A stretch of DNA of 55,360 bases, from assembly GCA_947175055.1 (NCBI GenBank), contig CAMWLJ010000010.1, positions 1-55,360 of the forward strand, given 5' to 3'. This document shows positions 16,582 to 25,339 of the stretch, one piece after another; the first letter of the stretch is position 1, and each line of letters opens with the position of its first letter. Below the pieces are notes generated by a model. That model did no database searches. It saw nothing but the letters and a program-made list of their open reading frames with translations, and was not told the DNA's origin. This stretch comes from an uncultured Lachnospiraceae bacterium. Its GTDB lineage: Bacteria > Bacillota > Clostridia > Lachnospirales > Lachnospiraceae. The translations under genes were made by a program, and so were the position numbers.

Positions 16582-16610
16582 TTGACGATTGATATTGCGA
16601 CCGATAAAAT
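16582..16610 (+). promoter_or_regulatory. Promoter of the sugar-binding lipoprotein gene
   Basis: TTGACG (16582-16587), 17 bp and TAAAAT (16605-16610) form a near-consensus promoter 70 bp upstream of the start codon. The preceding AT-rich stretch includes a nested dyad (AATTTG/CAAATT around CCGC/GCGG, 16502-16535) that could be an operator. The rest of the 477-bp divergent region shows no gene. Confidence 0.7.
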
Positions 16611-16680
16611 ATAACCATGAAGACCAGTCCACAGGACAGCTTCATAAAACAAATTCTAATTCATTAAGGGAGGAAAAGTA

Positions 16681-17805
16681 ATGAAAAGAAAATTAGCGCT
16701 TTTATTAGTAGCAGGTATGACAATGGCATCTCTCGCAGGATGCGGCGGCAATGAAGCGGCACCGACAGATGCAGCTCCGGCTGAAGAAGCACCGGCAGAG
16801 GAAGAGGCTCCGGCAGAAGAGGAAACTCCTGCAGAGGAAGAGGCACCTGCAGAGGATGCAGCAGCTGACGAAGAAGCAGCAGCACCGGCAGCAGACGGGG
16901 AACTGATCAGAGTAGGTTTTGCACAGGTTGGACACGAGTCAGACTGGCGTGCAGCGAACACACAGAACTATCAGGACACATTCTCCGAGGCAAACGGTTA
17001 TGAGTTATCCTTCGTAGACGCTGACAACGACAACGCAGTACAGTTAGAGGCAGTTCGTACTTTCATCCAGCAGGAGATGGACTACATCTGCATCGCTCCG
17101 ATCGAGACAGCAGGTTGGGACACAGTTCTTCAGGAGGCTCAGGATGCAGGTATTCCTGTATTGATCGTTGACCGTTCCGTAGACGCTGATGCATCTTTGT
17201 ATGAGACACAGATCGGCTGTGACATGGTTGCTGAGGGTGAGATGGCTGGTAACTGGCTGGCTGAGTACCTGAACGGCGAAGCTGCTAACATCCTTGTGAT
17301 CGAAGGTTCCGTAGGTGCATCCGCAACACTGGGACGTACAGAAGGCTTCAACAACATCGCAGGACAGCACAGTGAGTGGACGATCCTTGATTCTCAGTCC
17401 GGTGACTTTACACAGGCAGGTGGACAGGAAGTTATGGAGTCCTTCATCAAATCTTACAGCGATTTCAACGTAGTAGTATGCCAGAACGATAACGAAGCAT
17501 ACGGCGCAATGGACGCTATGGATGCAGCAGGCATCACATACGGTGTTGACGGTGATGTGATCATCATCTCCTTCGATGCTACACACGACGGATTACAGTA
17601 TACTTTAGACGGCAAGATCAACTGCAACGTAGAGTGTAACCCTCTGCAGGCTGAGTTCGCAGCAGAAGTTATCCAGAAGCTGCAGGCTGGCGAAGCGATC
17701 GACGCTCAGACAGTCGTTGTTGACCAGGCTTTCGTAGCACCTGGTATCGAGTCTCAGTATGCAACAACAATGACCCAGGAAGTTCTGGATGGCCGCGCAT
17801 ACTAA
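16681..17805 (+). CDS. ABC transporter sugar-binding lipoprotein (CUT2, YtfQ-like)
   Basis: This 374-residue lipoprotein has the lipobox SLAGCGG (Cys at about 21). Next is a low-complexity Ala/Glu/Pro tether of roughly 50 residues built from near-repeats of APAEEE. The family-1 sugar-binding fold follows: RVGFAQVGHESDWRAAN, IAPIETAGW, GIPVLIVDRSVDADA, CQNDNEAYGAMDAMD and VIIISFDATHDGLQ. It captures the sugar for the ATPase and permeases downstream. It resembles galactofuranose/arabinose binding proteins, and the neighbours suggest L-arabinose. GGGAGG 7 nt before the ATG sets the start. A perfect terminator after the gene should make this subunit the most abundant. Confidence 0.92.
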   Translation: MKRKLALLLVAGMTMASLAGCGGNEAAPTDAAPAEEAPAEEEAPAEEETPAEEEAPAEDAAADEEAAAPAADGELIRVGFAQVGHESDWRAANTQNYQDTFSEANGYELSFVDADNDNAVQLEAVRTFIQQEMDYICIAPIETAGWDTVLQEAQDAGIPVLIVDRSVDADASLYETQIGCDMVAEGEMAGNWLAEYLNGEAANILVIEGSVGASATLGRTEGFNNIAGQHSEWTILDSQSGDFTQAGGQEVMESFIKSYSDFNVVVCQNDNEAYGAMDAMDAAGITYGVDGDVIIISFDATHDGLQYTLDGKINCNVECNPLQAEFAAEVIQKLQAGEAIDAQTVVVDQAFVAPGIESQYATTMTQEVLDGRAY

Positions 17806-17842
17806 GAGCAGTACTTGAACGAAAAACATAAGAATAGAATAG

Positions 17843-17870
17843 GGAGAGAAATTTTATTTCTCTCCTTTTT
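17843..17870 (+). terminator. Terminator or attenuator between binding protein and ATPase genes
   Basis: GGAGAGAAAT (17843-17852) pairs perfectly with ATTTCTCTCC (17856-17865) across a 3-nt loop and is followed by TTTTT. Partial read-through would feed the downstream ATPase and permease genes at a lower level. Confidence 0.9.
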
Positions 17871-17967
17871 CTTTCGCTAAATTTGATGTACAATAGAGAG
17901 GTATAGGACGTATTGTTGGAAAATTACCGGCAATATGACGAGATGTGTGACGGCAGGAGGTATTTAT

Positions 17968-19491
17968 ATGGACAGTAATATTGCTTTAACGATGCGGGGG
18001 ATCTGTATGACCTTCCCCGGTGTCAAAGCGCTGGACAATGTGGACTTCACACTGAGAAAGGGTGAGATCCGTGCGTTGATGGGGGAAAACGGCGCCGGGA
18101 AATCGACATTGATCAAGTGCCTGACGGGTGTTAACAAGTTTGAAGCCGGCGAGATCCATGTAGCGGGCATCGATGGGCCCATTGTGAACAAGGACACGAT
18201 GGACGCTCAGCATAAGGGAATTTCGACAGTTTATCAGGAAGTCAACCTCTGCCCCAATCTGTCGGTGGCGGAGAATCTATATATCGGGCGGGAACCCCTG
18301 ACGAAGATTGGGACGGTCAACCGCCGTAAGATGAATCAGATGGCGGCGCAGCTGATGAAGGACCTGGATCTGGATATCGAGGTGACCAGGAACCTGGAAG
18401 AGTATTCGCTGGCTCTGCAGCAGATGATCGCTATTGCTCGTGCCGTGGATATGGAGAGTAAGGTTCTGATCCTGGATGAGCCTACATCATCGCTGGATGA
18501 TAACGAGGTGGAGAAGCTGTTCCATATGATGAAGCGGCTTAAGGGCCAGGGTGTCGGGATCGTATTTGTAACCCATTTCCTGGAGCAGGTGTATGCGGTG
18601 TGCGACGGCATCACGGTACTTCGGAATGGCACGCTGGTAGGCGAGTATACGGTGGAGGAGCTGCCGAGAGTCAAGTTGGTGGCGGCTATGATGGGTAAGG
18701 ACTTCGACGATCTGGCCAGCATCAAACCGGAGGGCAGCATGGACTTTACCAATGCTCCGCTGGAGATTGATGCCAAGGGGTTGAGCCATGCGGGCACCAT
18801 CAAGCCTTTTGACCTGGAGATTCATAAAGGAGAAGTGGTGGGACTCACCGGCCTTCTGGGAAGCGGCAGAAGCGAACTGGCACGGGCCATTTACGGTGCC
18901 GACAGGGCGCAGACCGGAACCCTTAAGGTGAACGGCAAGGAAGAGAAGATCAAGAGTCCTATCGATGCCATGAACCTGGGCATGGGCCTTCTGCCGGACG
19001 ACAGAAAGGCGGAAGGCATCATCGGCGATCTGTCGGTGCGGGAGAATATCATTCTTGCGATGCAGGCGAAGCTGGGAATCTTCAAGAAGATTCCGATGGC
19101 GAAGCAGATTGAGATCGCCGACCAGTACATAGAGCTGCTGCAGATCAAGACAGCCAGCAGAGAGACGTTGATCAAACGTCTGTCGGGCGGTAATCAGCAG
19201 AAGGTGATCCTGGCCAGATGGCTTGCCACGAACCCGGATTTCCTGATTCTGGATGAGCCGACGCGCGGTATTGATATTGGTACGAAAACAGAGATACAGA
19301 AGCTGGTGATCAAGCTGGCGCAGGAAGGGAAGAGTCTGATCTTCATCTCGTCAGAGATTGAAGAGATGCTGCGTACCTGTAATCGGATGGCGGTTCTGCG
19401 GGACGGCGCCAAGGTGGGAGAGATCAGCGGCGATGAGATGACACAGGAAGGCGTAATGCACGCCATTGCAGGAGGTGCGGCACATGAGTAA
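17968..19491 (+). CDS. Sugar ABC transporter ATP-binding protein (CUT2, RbsA/YtfR-like)
   Basis: The 507-residue protein has two nucleotide-binding domains. NBD1 has Walker A GENGAGKST, the signature-like region around EYSLALQQM and Walker B VLILDEPTSSLD. NBD2 has a divergent Walker A (GLLGSGRSE), signature LSGGNQQK and Walker B FLILDEPTRGID. This asymmetry is typical of the CUT2 family. The ATG at 17968 follows AGGAGG at 17955-17960. Its last codons overlap the first permease gene (ATGAGTAA), so the two are translationally coupled. Confidence 0.95.
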   Translation: MDSNIALTMRGICMTFPGVKALDNVDFTLRKGEIRALMGENGAGKSTLIKCLTGVNKFEAGEIHVAGIDGPIVNKDTMDAQHKGISTVYQEVNLCPNLSVAENLYIGREPLTKIGTVNRRKMNQMAAQLMKDLDLDIEVTRNLEEYSLALQQMIAIARAVDMESKVLILDEPTSSLDDNEVEKLFHMMKRLKGQGVGIVFVTHFLEQVYAVCDGITVLRNGTLVGEYTVEELPRVKLVAAMMGKDFDDLASIKPEGSMDFTNAPLEIDAKGLSHAGTIKPFDLEIHKGEVVGLTGLLGSGRSELARAIYGADRAQTGTLKVNGKEEKIKSPIDAMNLGMGLLPDDRKAEGIIGDLSVRENIILAMQAKLGIFKKIPMAKQIEIADQYIELLQIKTASRETLIKRLSGGNQQKVILARWLATNPDFLILDEPTRGIDIGTKTEIQKLVIKLAQEGKSLIFISSEIEEMLRTCNRMAVLRDGAKVGEISGDEMTQEGVMHAIAGGAAHE

Positions 19492-20557
19492 GATAAAGAA
19501 AATAACAAAGATGCAGTTATTCCTGCCTATTTTCAGTATGCTTTTGGTCATGTTCGTTAACGTGATCTATGATATCGCAAGCGGGAACGCTCCGTTCTCT
19601 TTCTTCGCGATCAGTACACAGTTGACTTCTTCGGGTAATACGATCCTCTACGGACGTCTGATCGATATCTTGAACCGCGGCAGCGAGGTTGCCATTCTGG
19701 CCATCGGCATGACGCTGGTGGTATCGGCCTCCGCCGGAACGGATATTTCCGTGGGTTCCGTGATGAGTCTGTCGGGCGGTATGTGCTGTATGCTTCTGGC
19801 AGGCTACGGCGTGACCAACGTGTCCGAGTATGCGAGCCCGCTCTGGGTGGGCATCGGCGCCGGCATTCTGGTAGCGGTTGTCTGCGGCCTATTCAACGGC
19901 TTCCTGGTGGCTTACCTGAATATCCAGCCCATGGTGGCAACGTTGATCCTCTGGTCAGCGGGGCGTGCGATCGGTCTGTTGCTCTGCAACAGCGCCATCG
20001 TGTATGTGCGTGTTCCTTCTTTCCAGTTCTTTGGTTCCTATATCGGCTTTCTGCCGACACCGATCCTGATTGCGGCGATCTGCGTCCTGATCATGTCGCT
20101 GATCTTGAAGTTTACGGCACTGGGGACTTTTGTACAGAGTGTGGGTATCAATAAGAAGGCAGCCAGGATCTCCGGTTTTAACTCTGCTAAGATCATTTTG
20201 ATGTGCTATGCGATCTGCGGTCTGTGCGCGGGTATCGCGGGGATTACCGCTACTTCCCGTATCTATTCCGCCGACACGAACAATATCGGACTCAATATGG
20301 AGATGGATGCCATCCTGGCAGTGGCGCTGGGCGGCAACAGCTTAGGCGGCGGCAAATTCAATCTGGCCGGGTCCATCATCGGCGCCTATACCATTCAGGC
20401 GATCACCACCACACTGTATGCGCTGGGTGTTTCCTCTGCGCAGGCGCCTGTATTCAAGGCGATCGTGGTCATCCTGATCGTAGTCATCCAGTCTGAACCT
20501 GTGAAAGAGTTCTTTAAGAAACTGTCTGCCAATAAGACAGCTGCAAAGGAGGCGTAA
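19484..20557 (+). CDS. Sugar ABC transporter permease 1 (YtfT-like)
   Basis: This is a 357-residue integral membrane protein of the BPD_transp_2 (RbsC) family with about nine hydrophobic segments. It shows IGMTLVVSASAGTDISVGSV, NGFLVAYLNIQPMVATLILW and MEMDAILAVALGGNSLGGG, hallmarks of CUT2 permeases. It overlaps the ATPase gene by 8 nt, with its own AGGAGG inside that gene. Together with the next gene it would form a heterodimeric channel, as in the E. coli YtfT-YjfF galactofuranose transporter. Confidence 0.93.
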   Translation: MSKIKKITKMQLFLPIFSMLLVMFVNVIYDIASGNAPFSFFAISTQLTSSGNTILYGRLIDILNRGSEVAILAIGMTLVVSASAGTDISVGSVMSLSGGMCCMLLAGYGVTNVSEYASPLWVGIGAGILVAVVCGLFNGFLVAYLNIQPMVATLILWSAGRAIGLLLCNSAIVYVRVPSFQFFGSYIGFLPTPILIAAICVLIMSLILKFTALGTFVQSVGINKKAARISGFNSAKIILMCYAICGLCAGIAGITATSRIYSADTNNIGLNMEMDAILAVALGGNSLGGGKFNLAGSIIGAYTIQAITTTLYALGVSSAQAPVFKAIVVILIVVIQSEPVKEFFKKLSANKTAAKEA

Positions 20558-20561
20558 GGTT

Positions 20562-21587
20562 ATGAAGAGATTAAAGATCAATGGCAACAGCCTTTTGTTG
20601 GTGATCACCATTGCGCTGTTTGTAGTGATGTATGCGGCAGGCTGCATCGTCTATGCGGACAAGGGATTTACCCATCTGCAGACATTTTTGAATGTACTGA
20701 TCAATAATGCGGGACTTCTATGTGTGGCCTGCGGTACGACTTGTGTCATGCTCACGGGCGGTATTGACATCTCCGTAGGATCCGTGGTGGCTATGGACTG
20801 TATGCTGCTGGCAGTGGGTATGGAGAAATGGGGCATGAAAAGTCCGGTGCTGATGGTTCTCGTACTGTTGATCGGCATTGTGTTCGGGGCCGTGCAGGGT
20901 TTCTGCATCGCCTATCTGGACATCCAGCCGTTCATCGTATCCATGGCGGGCCTGTTCTTTGCCAGAGGTATGACGGCAGTGATCTGTACGGATCAGGTGA
21001 GTATCGTGACGGATCAGCTTTTTGTAAAGCTGTCCAATACGAAGATCAATATTCCTTTTGGGATCGGTGCTTATACGAACAGAAAAGGTGTGCTGCAGAT
21101 TCCATATGTGCGTGTCAGTGTGCTCGTGGCTCTGCTGATCGTTATCCTGGTATTCCTGATGCTCAAATATACCAAGTTCGGCAGAAGCATCTATGCGGTG
21201 GGCGGCAACAGCCAGTCCGCGACCCTGATGGGCCTTGACGTGCGTAAGACAAAGCTGAAGACCTATGTGCTGGGAAGCTTTCTGGCATCAATCGGCGGCA
21301 TCTGTTACTGTCTGAATACTATGAGCGGCACCACCACACAGGCTACCGGCCTGGAGATGGATGCGATTTCATCGGCGGTCATCGGCGGCACCCTGCTGAC
21401 AGGCGGTGTGGGCAATGTAGTCGGTACACTGTTCGGCGTTATGATCAACGGTACGATCTCCACGCTGGTGAAGTCCAACGGTAAGCTGGTCAGCTCCTGG
21501 GCGAATATCGTGACTGCTATCCTGCTGTGCTTCTTTATCGTGTTACAGGCAGTGCTGGCGAATATAAAGGAGAGAAAGAAAGCATAA
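20562..21587 (+). CDS. Sugar ABC transporter permease 2 (YjfF-like)
   Basis: This second RbsC-type permease has 341 residues. It shows CGTTCVMLTGGIDISVGSVV, GFCIAYLDIQPFIVSMAGLF, YAVGGNSQSATLMGLDV and GLEMDAISSAVIGGTLLTGG. It starts 4 bp after the first permease, with AAGGAGG upstream. Two distinct permeases in one CUT2 operon is the YtfQRT-YjfF layout; the Shewanella AraUVWZ arabinose transporter has a comparable composition. A wobble-rich 14-bp terminator follows. Confidence 0.93.
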   Translation: MKRLKINGNSLLLVITIALFVVMYAAGCIVYADKGFTHLQTFLNVLINNAGLLCVACGTTCVMLTGGIDISVGSVVAMDCMLLAVGMEKWGMKSPVLMVLVLLIGIVFGAVQGFCIAYLDIQPFIVSMAGLFFARGMTAVICTDQVSIVTDQLFVKLSNTKINIPFGIGAYTNRKGVLQIPYVRVSVLVALLIVILVFLMLKYTKFGRSIYAVGGNSQSATLMGLDVRKTKLKTYVLGSFLASIGGICYCLNTMSGTTTQATGLEMDAISSAVIGGTLLTGGVGNVVGTLFGVMINGTISTLVKSNGKLVSSWANIVTAILLCFFIVLQAVLANIKERKKA

Positions 21588-21615
21588 AGATTGACAGCTT
21601 TGAAGCTGTAAGGCG

Positions 21616-21652
21616 GCGGAGGTGCGTGCAAGAAGTGCGTGCCTCTGCTTTT
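21616..21652 (+). terminator. Terminator of the transporter operon
   Basis: GCGGAGGTGCGTGC (21616-21629) pairs with GTGCGTGCCTCTGC (21635-21648) over 14 positions, five of them G-U, followed by TTTT. It separates the transporter genes from the kinase gene. Confidence 0.7.
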
Positions 21653-21743
21653 CTGACAGGAGAAGATTCTTAGTCGTTCATGCATCCGAGGTATGAAGTG
21701 AATTGCATATTTTAAGAAAAGGTAAAATATTTCAGAGAAATAT

Positions 21744-21883
21744 ATACAAGTGTATTGCAAAAGAATCTCTGTAAGTGATAAAATGAAACTGGCAGGACAT
21801 CGGACCGATCAAGTGCAAGTGTCGGGTAAAGATTGGCGATATGAAACGGTAAAGTTGTCTCAGGGCAGGATATGTAGTATAGT
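21744..21883 (+). promoter_or_regulatory. Promoters and dyad upstream of the sugar kinase
   Basis: The 328-bp gap holds two candidate promoters: TTGCAA (21755) -18- TAAAAT (21779-21784) and TTGTCT (21855) -17- TATAGT (21878-21883). The palindrome ATACA-AG-TGTAT (21744-21755) abuts the first -35 and could be a repressor operator, perhaps for the AraR-like protein. The assignment is inference. Confidence 0.5.
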
Positions 21884-21915
21884 ATAAATAAATTTATCAA
21901 AAACGGAGGTATGGT

Positions 21916-23505
21916 ATGGGAGCAAAAGAATGTATTGCCAGTGGTAAGGCAGTTCTGGGTATCGAATTCGGATCGACCAGGATCAAGGCGGTGCTGGTAG
22001 ATGAGAAGAACCAGCCCATCGCGTCGGGAGCGCATGACTGGGAGAATAGACTGGAGAATGGCATCTGGACCTATAGTCTGGAGGATATCTGGACGGGGCT
22101 GCAGGATTGCTATCGGAAGCTGACGGAAGATGTGCAGGCGCAGTACGGCGAGAAGCTGACGAGATTGGGAGCGATCGGGTTCAGTGCCATGATGCACGGC
22201 TATATGGCATTTAACGAGAAGGACGAGCTGATGGTACCTTTCCGCACTTGGAGGAATACGATCACCGAGGAGGCTTCCGAGAAGCTGACGGAGCTGTTTC
22301 AGTATCATATTCCTCAGAGATGGACGATAGCTCATCTCTATCAGGCAATCCTGAATGGTGAAGAACATGTGGCGGATCTGAAATTCGTGATCACGCTGGC
22401 AGGATATATTCATTGGAGATTGACCGGTGAGAAGGTGGTCGGTGTGGGTGAGGCATCCGGGATGTTCCCCATTGATATTGCTACCGGACAGTTTAACGCG
22501 AGGATGATGGAGCAGTTTAACGACGCGGTGGCCAAGAAGGGCTATGCGTGGAAGGTGCAGGAAGTTCTGCCGGCAGTCCATACAGCGGGACAGCAGGCCG
22601 GCGCGCTGACAGCAGAAGGCGTGAAACTGCTGGATCCTACGGGAACGCTGGAGGCAGGGGTGCCTGTATGTCCGGCGGAAGGTGATGCCGGCACGGGTAT
22701 GGCGGCTACCAACAGTGTGGCCCAAAGAACAGGTAACGTGTCTGCCGGCACCAGCGTGTTCGGCATGATCGTTCTGGAGAAGGAGCTGTCGAAAGTCTAT
22801 GACGCCATTGATCTGGTGACTACACCGGACGGCAGCCTGGTGGCTATGGTACATTGTAATAACTGTACTTCGGATCTGAATGCCTGGGTGAATCTTTTCA
22901 AAGAGTATTCCGAGCTGATGGGCCAGAAGGTGGATATGAACGAGCTGTACGGCAATCTCTATCGCAAGGCATTGGAGGGGGATGACGACTGCGGCGGCCT
23001 GCTGGCGTACAATTATTTCTCCGGTGAACATGTGACCGGCTTTAATGAAGGCCGTCCGCTGTTCGTGCGTACACCGGATGCGAAATTTAATCTGGCGAAC
23101 TTTATGAGAGTACATCTGTTTACTTCACTGGGTGCGCTGAAGACCGGTTTTGATATCTTGTTCCGGGAAGAGGAAGTACAGGTGGACGAGATTCTGGGCC
23201 ATGGAGGCCTCTTCAAGACCAAGGGTGTGGGACAGAGTATTCTAGCAGCGGCGATGAATGCGCCGGTGAGTGTGATGGAAACGGCAGGAGAAGGCGGCGC
23301 GTGGGGTATCGCACTGCTGGCTTCCTATATGGTCAATAAAGAGACAGATGAGAGCCTGGCACAGTTCCTTGACAGTAAGGTGTTTGCCGGCCAGAAAGGT
23401 GAGAAGCTGGATCCGGTGGAGAAGGATGTTACAGGGTTTGATACCTTTATGAAGCGCTACAGCGCAGGGCTTGCGGTTGAGAGAGCGGCCGTAGAGAACA
23501 TCTAA
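21916..23505 (+). CDS. FGGY-family pentulose kinase, probably L-ribulokinase
   Basis: The 529-residue FGGY carbohydrate kinase has the N-terminal phosphate-binding motif [15 protein letters not shown]. Substrate-domain motifs follow ([27 protein letters not shown]), then the ATP-domain signature [12 protein letters not shown] and the C-terminal [13 protein letters not shown] and [15 protein letters not shown]. It phosphorylates a ketopentose with ATP. Position directly before L-ribulose-5-phosphate 4-epimerase indicates L-ribulose as substrate, as for the non-AraB-type ribulokinase of Clostridium acetobutylicum; xylulokinase is the alternative. GGAGG is correctly spaced before the ATG. Confidence 0.85.
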   Translation: MGAKECIASGKAVLGIEFGSTRIKAVLVDEKNQPIASGAHDWENRLENGIWTYSLEDIWTGLQDCYRKLTEDVQAQYGEKLTRLGAIGFSAMMHGYMAFNEKDELMVPFRTWRNTITEEASEKLTELFQYHIPQRWTIAHLYQAILNGEEHVADLKFVITLAGYIHWRLTGEKVVGVGEASGMFPIDIATGQFNARMMEQFNDAVAKKGYAWKVQEVLPAVHTAGQQAGALTAEGVKLLDPTGTLEAGVPVCPAEGDAGTGMAATNSVAQRTGNVSAGTSVFGMIVLEKELSKVYDAIDLVTTPDGSLVAMVHCNNCTSDLNAWVNLFKEYSELMGQKVDMNELYGNLYRKALEGDDDCGGLLAYNYFSGEHVTGFNEGRPLFVRTPDAKFNLANFMRVHLFTSLGALKTGFDILFREEEVQVDEILGHGGLFKTKGVGQSILAAAMNAPVSVMETAGEGGAWGIALLASYMVNKETDESLAQFLDSKVFAGQKGEKLDPVEKDVTGFDTFMKRYSAGLAVERAAVENI

Positions 23506-23556
23506 GATTTGGGAGCTGCGGATCTTACGGAGCAGGAACAGACTTCGAGAGTTTAT

Positions 23557-23600
23557 CCCCGCGAGCAACGAGCCAAGCGGCTGCTTGCAGAGGGGTCTTT
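23557..23600 (+). repeat. Family C interspersed repeat
   Basis: CCCGCGAGCAACGAGCCAAG followed by a GCTTGCA-like arm matches 5553-5590, where the same words read CCCGCGAGCAATGAGCCAAG. The inverted words GCAAC..AAGC/GCTTGC can pair. It lies in the short gap between the kinase and araD. Confidence 0.55.
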
Positions 23601-23629
23601 GATTAAGAGAGAAAGGTGTGACGGATAAG

Positions 23630-24328
23630 ATGTTAGAAGAATTAAAGCAAAGGGTCTATGAAGCGAACATGCTTCTGCCCAAATATGGCCTGGTCACGTT
23701 TACCTGGGGCAATGTCAGTGAGATTGACAGGGAGAGTGGTATTTTTGCGATCAAGCCCAGTGGCGTGGACTATGACAAGCTGACACCGGAAGATATGGTT
23801 CTGGTGGATCTGGAGGGCAATAAAGTGGAGGGTAAGTATAATCCCTCATCCGATACGGCCACGCATGTGGAGCTGTATAAGGCCTGGCAGGAGATCGGTG
23901 GTGTGGTACATACGCATTCTTCCTATGCGACAAGCTGGGCGCAGGCGGGACGCAGCATTCCCTGTTACGGGACGACTCATGCGGACTATTTTTACGGGGA
24001 GATTCCTTGCTTAAGATGTCTGAATGCAGAGGAGATCGAGGCGGCCTATGAGAAGAATACGGGACTTTTGATCGTCAGTGAGTTTGCGCGGCTGGGCAAG
24101 GATCCGGCAGCGGTTCCGGCAGTTCTGTGCAAGAACCATGGACCATTTGCATGGGGTAAAGATGCCCACGAGGCAGTGCACAATGCAGTTGTCCTGGAGG
24201 AAGTTGCCAAAATGGCATACCGCGCGGAGACGATCGAGGCCAGGATCCAGCCGGCGCCCCAGGAACTGCAGGATAAGCATTATTACAGAAAGCATGGAGC
24301 GAATGCCTATTACGGGCAGGGCAGATAA
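23630..24328 (+). CDS. araD: L-ribulose-5-phosphate 4-epimerase
   Basis: This class II aldolase-fold epimerase converts L-ribulose-5-P to D-xylulose-5-P. The 232-residue protein shows TFTWGNVSEID, IKPSGVDYDKLTPEDMVLVD, SSDTATHVELYKAW, the zinc-binding VVHTHSSYATSWA and CKNHGPFAWGKDAHEAVHNA (third His), and GTTHADYFYGEIPC, all diagnostic of AraD/SgbE/UlaF. The downstream pentose phosphate genes favour AraD. The start is uncertain: ATG 23630 and GTG 23618 both have mediocre ribosome-binding sites; ATG gives the usual MLEELK N-terminus. Confidence 0.93.
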   Translation: MLEELKQRVYEANMLLPKYGLVTFTWGNVSEIDRESGIFAIKPSGVDYDKLTPEDMVLVDLEGNKVEGKYNPSSDTATHVELYKAWQEIGGVVHTHSSYATSWAQAGRSIPCYGTTHADYFYGEIPCLRCLNAEEIEAAYEKNTGLLIVSEFARLGKDPAAVPAVLCKNHGPFAWGKDAHEAVHNAVVLEEVAKMAYRAETIEARIQPAPQELQDKHYYRKHGANAYYGQGR

Positions 24329-24499
24329 GTGGTAGTAAATTTTGTTACTTTTCATAGACAATGTCAAACAAAATAATGCAAGAATCGTATGGTGAGATAT
24401 CAATATCTGTGGTACAATACTGATTAAATTGTAGGTGGCTTGAGACAATTGTCAGGCAGCTTTAATGATATAATGATCAAAGGAGGCATGGTTGTAAAG

Positions 24500-25339
24500 A
24501 TGAACAAATTAGAGTTACAGAAAACAGCTAATGAAGTTCGCAAAGGAATCGTCACCGCAGTACACGGTGCGAAGGCGGGACATCCGGGCGGTTCTTTGTC
24601 TGCAGCGGATCTGTTTACATATCTCTATTTCGAGGAGATGAATGTGGATCCCAAGGATCCGAAGAAGGCGGACAGGGATCGTTTTGTGCTATCCAAGGGA
24701 CATACGGCTCCGGGTCTTTACTCTACATTGGCGAATAGAGGATATTTTCCGGTGGAGGATCTGCCAACACTGCGTCATCTGGGGTCTTATCTGCAGGGAC
24801 ATCCCTGTATGCAGGAGACACCCGGTGTGGATATGTCATCCGGTTCCCTGGGGCAGGGTATTTCCGCGGCGGTAGGTATGGCTCTGGCAGCCAAGATGGA
24901 TAACAAGGACTACAGAGTTTATACGTTGCTTGGCGACGGTGAGATCCAGGAGGGTCAGGTGTGGGAGGCTTCCATGTTTGCAGGACACCGTAAGCTGGAC
25001 AATCTGGTGGTGATCGTAGATAACAACGGTTTGCAGATTGACGGTAAAGTTGATGATGTGTGTTCCCCATATCCGATCGACAAGAAGTTCGAGGCATTTA
25101 ATTTCCATGTGATCAACATTGACGGCAATGATTTTGACCAGATAGATGCTGCATTTAAGGAGGCCAGAGCAACCAAAGGTATGCCGACGGCCATTATCTG
25201 TAAGACAGTTAAAGGCAAGGGCGTTTCTTTCATGGAGAACAGCGCAGGCTGGCACGGCAAGGCTCCCAACGATGAGGAGTATGCTGTTGCGATGGCAGAT
25301 CTTACGAAGATTGGTGAAGAATTAGGAGGTGCAAACTAA
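24500..25339 (+). CDS. tkt: Transketolase, N-terminal subunit
   Basis: The 279-residue thiamine-diphosphate-binding half of a split transketolase has GHPGGSLSAADLFTYLYFE, RFVLSKGHTAPGLYSTLA, SGSLGQGISAAVGMALAAK and the ThDP motif LGDGEIQEGQVWEAS ... VIVDNNGLQIDG. It transfers two-carbon units between xylulose-5-P and aldoses. Its stop overlaps the start of the C-terminal subunit gene (TAATG), so the subunits should be made in equal amounts. The ATG at 24500 gives the usual N-terminus although AGGAGG is 13 nt away. Confidence 0.95.
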   Translation: MNKLELQKTANEVRKGIVTAVHGAKAGHPGGSLSAADLFTYLYFEEMNVDPKDPKKADRDRFVLSKGHTAPGLYSTLANRGYFPVEDLPTLRHLGSYLQGHPCMQETPGVDMSSGSLGQGISAAVGMALAAKMDNKDYRVYTLLGDGEIQEGQVWEASMFAGHRKLDNLVVIVDNNGLQIDGKVDDVCSPYPIDKKFEAFNFHVINIDGNDFDQIDAAFKEARATKGMPTAIICKTVKGKGVSFMENSAGWHGKAPNDEEYAVAMADLTKIGEELGGAN

